NCBI GenBank assembly: GCA_016789905.1
Contig: JAEUQC010000032.1
Coordinates: 1-64,000, forward strand
Length of the DNA stretch: 64,000 bases
Direction of reading: 5' to 3'
Source of the DNA: Bryobacterales bacterium
GTDB taxonomy: Bacteria; Acidobacteriota; Terriglobia; Bryobacterales; Bryobacteraceae
Shown piece by piece: positions 60,252 through 64,000 of this stretch (the first letter of the stretch is position 1; each line of letters starts with the position of its first letter). The notes beneath the pieces are model-generated. The model was not told the origin of the DNA and did not search any database. It saw only the letters and a program-made list of their open reading frames with translations. The translations under genes and the position numbers were made by a program.

Positions 60252-60625
60252 TTTTGGATACGAATGCGCTTTCGGCGTTCTTTGACCAAGCACCTGGGAC
60301 CGTGGAGTTGGTAAGGGAAGCGCAAGACCTGGCGATACCGGTGATCGTGGCTGGGGAATTCGTCTTTGGCATCGCGCAGTCTCATCACCGCGTCGTGTAT
60401 GAACGGGCGTTGCAACGCATGTTGATGCGATGCAGGGTCCTCGCAGTTGAGATTGAAACAGCTCGACACTACGCCGCAATTCGTCTGGAATTGAAAGCCG
60501 CAGCCAATCCGATTCCGGCCAACCATTTGTGGATAGCGGCCCTCGGGCGGCAGCATTCTATGCCCGTCATGAGCCGGGACACTCACTTCGATTCCGTTCA
60601 AGGTTTGAGACGGCTATGCTGGTAG
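60248..60625 (+). CDS. VapC-like PIN-domain toxin
   Basis: A 125-residue PIN toxin from a TTG start: ILDTNALSAFF (first Asp), VIVAGEFVFGI (Glu), ANPIPANHLWIAALG (Asn in place of the third acidic residue) and VMSRDTHFD (fourth Asp). VapC toxins cleave tRNA or rRNA. The Asn substitution is seen in some PIN toxins and may alter activity. The last 12 bases overlap the convergent aminotransferase gene. Confidence 0.82.
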   Translation: MILDTNALSAFFDQAPGTVELVREAQDLAIPVIVAGEFVFGIAQSHHRVVYERALQRMLMRCRVLAVEIETARHYAAIRLELKAAANPIPANHLWIAALGRQHSMPVMSRDTHFDSVQGLRRLCW

Positions 60626-61555
60626 CCCGGCCAGCACGTGTTGGTAGGACGGCACCAGCCACTTGCGATAAGCGGGCAAGCGGCCGTGGGTGGCGTCACT
60701 GAACACCTGGCGCAGGCGGCGGGTGAGCGGGCCGATTTCGCCAAGACCGACGGGGCGATGGTCAATGCGGGTGACCGGTGAAAGTTCAACGGCGGTGCCG
60801 GTGAGGAAGAGTTCGTCGCAGATATAGAGTTCGCTGCGGTCAATGGAGCGTTCAACGACGGGCAGGGCGAGTTGATCGTGGGCGAGTTCGATGAGCGAGG
60901 CGCGCGTGATGCCTTCGAGAATATTGTCGCTGGGCGGGGGTGTGATGAGTTTGCCGTCGCGCACCATAAAAAGGTTGGCGGCCGCGCCTTCGGCGACATG
61001 GCCGCTTTCGGTGAGGAAGATGCCTTCATCGAAGCCGTTCAGACGGGCCTCTTCACTGGCCAGGGCGGAGTTGACGTAGGCGCCGCAGATTTTGGCGCGG
61101 CCGGGGATGGCAGTGTCTTCAATGCGCCGCCAGGAGACGATGCCGGCGTGGATGCCGTGTTCAGTATCCAGATAGGCGCCGAAGGGCATGGCGGCAATGA
61201 GATAGTCGAACTTTTCATCGGGGCAGACGCCGACACGCTGCGCCGATTTGTACACGAGGGGGCGAATGTAGATATTGGCTTCGAAGCCGTTGCGGCGGAC
61301 AAGTTCGGCGGTGATTTCGGTGAGGTCAATGGCGGTAGGGCTGAGCGCCATGCGAAGGATGGAGGCGTTGCGGCGCCAGCGGGCGTAGTGTTCCAGGGGG
61401 CGAAAGAGATTCACTTCGCGGGCATCGGCGTCCCAGTAGCCGCGGATACCCTCAAAGACACCGGTGCCGTAGTGGAAGGCGTGGGTGAGGATGCCGATTT
61501 TGGCTTGAGAAAGCGGTATGTAGTTGTTTTCGAAGAAGACGATCCAATCAGACAT
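60614..61555 (-). CDS. ilvE: Branched-chain amino acid aminotransferase
   Basis: A 313-residue fold-type-IV PLP enzyme. Marks are HYGTGVFEGIRGY, YIRPLVYKS, GRAKICGAYVNSALA (Schiff-base Lys), LTESGHVAEGAAANLF and ITRASLIELA. It interconverts Val, Leu and Ile with their 2-oxoacids. I start at 61555 ([10 protein letters not shown]); 17 upstream codons lie within the neighbouring gene. Its start overlaps the stop of the oxidoreductase gene by 8 bases, so amino-acid deamination and 2-oxoacid oxidation are coupled in one operon. Confidence 0.93.
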   Translation of the reverse strand: MSDWIVFFENNYIPLSQAKIGILTHAFHYGTGVFEGIRGYWDADAREVNLFRPLEHYARWRRNASILRMALSPTAIDLTEITAELVRRNGFEANIYIRPLVYKSAQRVGVCPDEKFDYLIAAMPFGAYLDTEHGIHAGIVSWRRIEDTAIPGRAKICGAYVNSALASEEARLNGFDEGIFLTESGHVAEGAAANLFMVRDGKLITPPPSDNILEGITRASLIELAHDQLALPVVERSIDRSELYICDELFLTGTAVELSPVTRIDHRPVGLGEIGPLTRRLRQVFSDATHGRLPAYRKWLVPSYQHVLAGLPA

Positions 61556-62954
61556 GACAGCGCTCCTGATACCGATGGGAGCCGGCGTTGAGGGCCATAT
61601 GGTCAATGGCGAGCCAACGTTCGGAATGGATGAGGGAATGCATGGCCTGGTCGACGGCGGCGGCGGGAAGCAGGTGCAGCGCCTGCTGCACGACGCCGAG
61701 CATGACCATGTTGGTGGCCTTGGCGTCGCCGGCGGTTTGGACGGCGAGGCTGGTCATGGGAAGGGCGACGGCGCGCACATCGGCGCGAGCGCAATCGGCG
61801 GGGATGGCATCGCCGTTGAAGAAGACCCAACCGCCGGGCTCGACGGTGTGGAGGAATTTGCGCAGCGACGGCTCGTTGAGTGCGATGAGGACGTTGGGAT
61901 TGGTGACGAGAGGGGAATCGACTTCCTCCGAGGAAAGGCGAACGTGGCAATGGGAGGTGCCGCTACGCATTTCCGGGCCGTAGGAGGGCAGCCAGGAGAC
62001 GGAGAGGCCAGCCTGCAGGCCCGCCTCGGCAAGCAGTTCACCGAGGAGAAGCACGCCCTGGCCGCCGAAGCCGGCGACCTTGATGCGGTAATCCACAGGC
62101 TCGTCCGGTTTGGCAAGGAGCGGGGGAGCGCCAGAGGGGAAGGCAAACGGCGGGGGCGGGACGGGAATGGGGTGGGTCCAGGGGTCACGGTCGCGGATGA
62201 CGCCGAGGGGGTAGACCTTGGTCATCTCATCGCGGACCCACTGCTGGGCGGCGACGGGATCCTTGCCCCAGACAGTGGGGCAGGGGGAGAGCACTTCAAC
62301 GAAAGAGAAGCCGCGGCGATCCATTTGCGCCTGGATGGCGGCGCGAATGGCTTTGGCGGCGTAGAGGATCATCTTGTTGTCGCCGAGGGCGACACGTTCG
62401 ATATAGGCTGGGCCATCGAGCGTGTTCAACACCTCGCAGACATGCAGGGGATAGCCTTCGTTCCAAATGGAGCGGCCGGCGGGCGTGGTGGTGGATTTCT
62501 GCCCAACCATGGAGGTGGGAGCGAGTTGGCCGCCGGTCATGCCGTAGATGGCGTTGTTGATGAAGATGGTGGTGAAGTTCTCGTCGCGGGCGGCGGCGTG
62601 AAGAATTTCAGCGGTGCCGATGGCGGCAAGATCGCCATCGCCCTGATAGGAGATGACAATGGCGTCCGGCCGGGCGCGTTTGATGGCGGTGGCGACGGCG
62701 GGGGCGCGGCCGTGGGCCACCTGGACGTTGCCGGTGTCGAAATAGAAATAGGCGAAGACGCTGCAGCCGACGGGGCTGATGAGGATGGCGCGATCCTGAA
62801 TGCCGAGATCGTCAATGGCCCGGGCGATGAGTTTGTGGACAATGCCATGGCCGCAGCCGGGGCAATAGTGGGTGGCGTTTTGATTGTCGGGTTTGCGTTC
62901 AAAGAGCGGGAAGAAGGAGCGGGAGCGCTCCTGCACGGGGCGGTATTCAGGCAT
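61548..62954 (-). CDS. 2-oxoacid:ferredoxin oxidoreductase, fused beta and gamma subunits
   Basis: A 468-residue fusion. Residues about 25-260 are the TPP-binding beta subunit ([39 protein letters not shown]). Residues about 285-460 are the gamma subunit ([38 protein letters not shown]). A Pro-rich linker ([14 protein letters not shown]) joins them. With the alpha gene and ilvE, the likely substrate is branched-chain 2-oxoacids (VOR type), giving acyl-CoA and reduced ferredoxin. Start at 62954 overlaps the alpha stop by 8 bases. Confidence 0.92.
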   Translation of the reverse strand: MPEYRPVQERSRSFFPLFERKPDNQNATHYCPGCGHGIVHKLIARAIDDLGIQDRAILISPVGCSVFAYFYFDTGNVQVAHGRAPAVATAIKRARPDAIVISYQGDGDLAAIGTAEILHAAARDENFTTIFINNAIYGMTGGQLAPTSMVGQKSTTTPAGRSIWNEGYPLHVCEVLNTLDGPAYIERVALGDNKMILYAAKAIRAAIQAQMDRRGFSFVEVLSPCPTVWGKDPVAAQQWVRDEMTKVYPLGVIRDRDPWTHPIPVPPPPFAFPSGAPPLLAKPDEPVDYRIKVAGFGGQGVLLLGELLAEAGLQAGLSVSWLPSYGPEMRSGTSHCHVRLSSEEVDSPLVTNPNVLIALNEPSLRKFLHTVEPGGWVFFNGDAIPADCARADVRAVALPMTSLAVQTAGDAKATNMVMLGVVQQALHLLPAAAVDQAMHSLIHSERWLAIDHMALNAGSHRYQERCHV

Positions 62955-64000
62955 GGCAGAGCTCCTGTACGCGGCTGCGGACAAAGGTCAGTACTTCGGC
63001 GGCGGTGGGCACATTGCCGCCGACACGGCTGAAGAGTTCGACGGGTTTGCGGCCTTCTACGGCGAGGCGGACATCCTCCACCATTTGGCCGGTGGAGAGT
63101 TCCACGGCAATGAAACGGGAGGCATGGCGGCTGAGGGCGCCGAGAGCGAGCGAGGGGAACGGGAAAAGCGTGATGGGCCGCAATAGTCCAACGGACAAGC
63201 CGAGGCCGCGTGCCTGGGTCACCACTTGTTTGAGGATGCGGGCGACGATGCCGTAGCCAACGAGAACGACTTCGGCGTCATCGGCGTGGAAGGCTTCGTA
63301 GCGGACTTCGTCCCGCCCCATGGCGATGTATTTGGATTCGAGAGCGCGGACGTGACGTTCCAGGGCGTCGGCCTCCAGATGGATGGACGTGACGAAGTTA
63401 GGGCGGGTTTGCGGGGTTCCCTTGACGGCCCAGTTCTTTTCGGGAACGGCGGAGAATTCGCTGGAGAATGCGACGGGCTCCATCATTTGGCCGATGTAGC
63501 CGTCGGCGAGGATGACGGCGGGATTGCGATATTTGTCGGCGAGTTCAAAAGCCAGGGCGGTGAGATCGGCCATCTCCTGACAAGAATCGGGGGCCAAAAC
63601 GATGTTGCGATAGCAGCCGTGGCCGCCGCCCTTGACCACCTGGAAATAGTCGCCTTGTTCGGGATTGAGATTGCCGAGACCGGGGCCGCCGCGGGTGATG
63701 TCGGCAATGACGCAGGGGAGTTCGGCGCCGGCCAGATAGGAGATGCCCTCCTGCATGAGGCTCATGCCGGGGCCGCTGGAGGCGGTCATCGAGCGGAGGC
63801 CGGCGGAGGCGGCGCCGTAGAGCATGTTGATGGCGGCGGTTTCGCTTTCGGCCTGCAGGAAGGTACCGCCGAGTTGAGGCAGATAGCGGGCGGCGCCTTC
63901 GGCGATCTCGCTGGCCGGGGTGATGGGGTATCCGTAGAAGGCGCGGCAGCCGGCGAGAATGGCGCCGCGGACGACGGCTTCGTTGCCCTTGACAAGTTGT
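62947..64000 (-). CDS. 2-oxoacid:ferredoxin oxidoreductase alpha subunit (VorB-like), partial
   Basis: The gene runs off the right edge; at least 350 residues are present, from [20 protein letters not shown] to the stop at 62947. Marks are [57 protein letters not shown] and a C-terminal [14 protein letters not shown] block. This is the pyrimidine/core-domain subunit of 2-oxoacid:ferredoxin oxidoreductases, closest in pattern to 3-methyl-2-oxobutanoate enzymes. The small ferredoxin subunit, if present, must lie upstream outside the window. Confidence 0.92.
   Translation of the reverse strand, partial: QLVKGNEAVVRGAILAGCRAFYGYPITPASEIAEGAARYLPQLGGTFLQAESETAAINMLYGAASAGLRSMTASSGPGMSLMQEGISYLAGAELPCVIADITRGGPGLGNLNPEQGDYFQVVKGGGHGCYRNIVLAPDSCQEMADLTALAFELADKYRNPAVILADGYIGQMMEPVAFSSEFSAVPEKNWAVKGTPQTRPNFVTSIHLEADALERHVRALESKYIAMGRDEVRYEAFHADDAEVVLVGYGIVARILKQVVTQARGLGLSVGLLRPITLFPFPSLALGALSRHASRFIAVELSTGQMVEDVRLAVEGRKPVELFSRVGGNVPTAAEVLTFVRSRVQELCHA

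Noticed and set aside
61524..63032. 502-codon plus-strand open frame opposite the oxidoreductase genes
   Set aside because: Gly/Asp/Glu-rich shadow; the minus strand encodes clear TPP-enzyme subunits.

Overview
The window looks like chromosome from an Acidobacteriota member of the Bryobacterales / 'Candidatus Solibacter' type. Pointers are a cyclophilin fused to the Solibacter-type C-terminal domain (TIGR03437 family), a very large carboxypeptidase-regulatory/TonB-type outer-membrane protein, PEP-CTERM proteins, an ECF sigma factor of the TIGR02999 type, and the DUF1549/DUF1553 plus DUF1501 gene pairs common in Acidobacteriota and Planctomycetota. The DNA is GC-rich, and genes are tightly packed with many 4-bp start/stop overlaps. 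No rRNA, tRNA, CRISPR array or complete insertion sequence was seen.

1-16 kb: a secreted cyclophilin fusion, two DUF4159 paralogues flanking a sulfatase, and an enolase-superfamily sugar-acid dehydratase. A tight operon follows: glutamine-synthetase-like ligase, SDR, aldehyde dehydrogenase, class-I amidotransferase, HicB-like protein and AraC regulator. This has the logic of the gamma-glutamylated amine (Puu) pathway. Next come a WD40 protein, a DUF2314 protein, a GH43-like hydrolase and a PEP-CTERM protein.

16-43 kb: extracellular and periplasmic catabolism. Genes include a DUF1080 hydrolase, a seven-heme cytochrome/TPR fusion, RidA, the TonB-type receptor, an esterase and a di-heme PQQ dehydrogenase. 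There is also a sugar-phosphate isomerase/DUF1501/DUF1549-1553 operon, a second sulfatase, an RraA-like aldolase, a hybrid histidine kinase, a SelA-like/tannase/DUF4440/SMP-30 operon, a universal stress protein, a GntP permease and a PIG-L deacetylase. Just after PIG-L lie a decayed tandem copy of its 3' end and a 109-bp MITE-like insertion with terminal inverted repeats and a 5-bp target duplication.

43-50 kb: a second DUF1549/1553-DUF1501 pair, htpG, and a two-gene cassette of unknown function preceded by a strong hairpin leader.

50-61 kb: an accessory island, visibly more A/T-rich in parts. It holds a stand-alone bacterial caspase with an unassigned C-terminal half, then toxin-antitoxin-type modules: DUF433/DUF5615 with the toxin frameshifted, a PIN protein with an unrecognised partner, a DUF5615 fragment, BrnTA, HigBA with the toxin frameshifted, and VapBC. 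Between these lie a CnaB-like secreted protein, two tandem PEP-CTERM-type paralogues and an ECF sigma factor. Two toxins carry single-base frameshifts while their antitoxins are intact.

61-64 kb: a branched-chain aminotransferase with a 2-oxoacid:ferredoxin oxidoreductase whose beta and gamma subunits are fused. The alpha subunit runs off the window end.

The best candidates for something undescribed are the caspase gene with its C-terminal domain, the unknown-protein/PIN pair, and the hairpin-led two-gene cassette at 49.4-50.5 kb.
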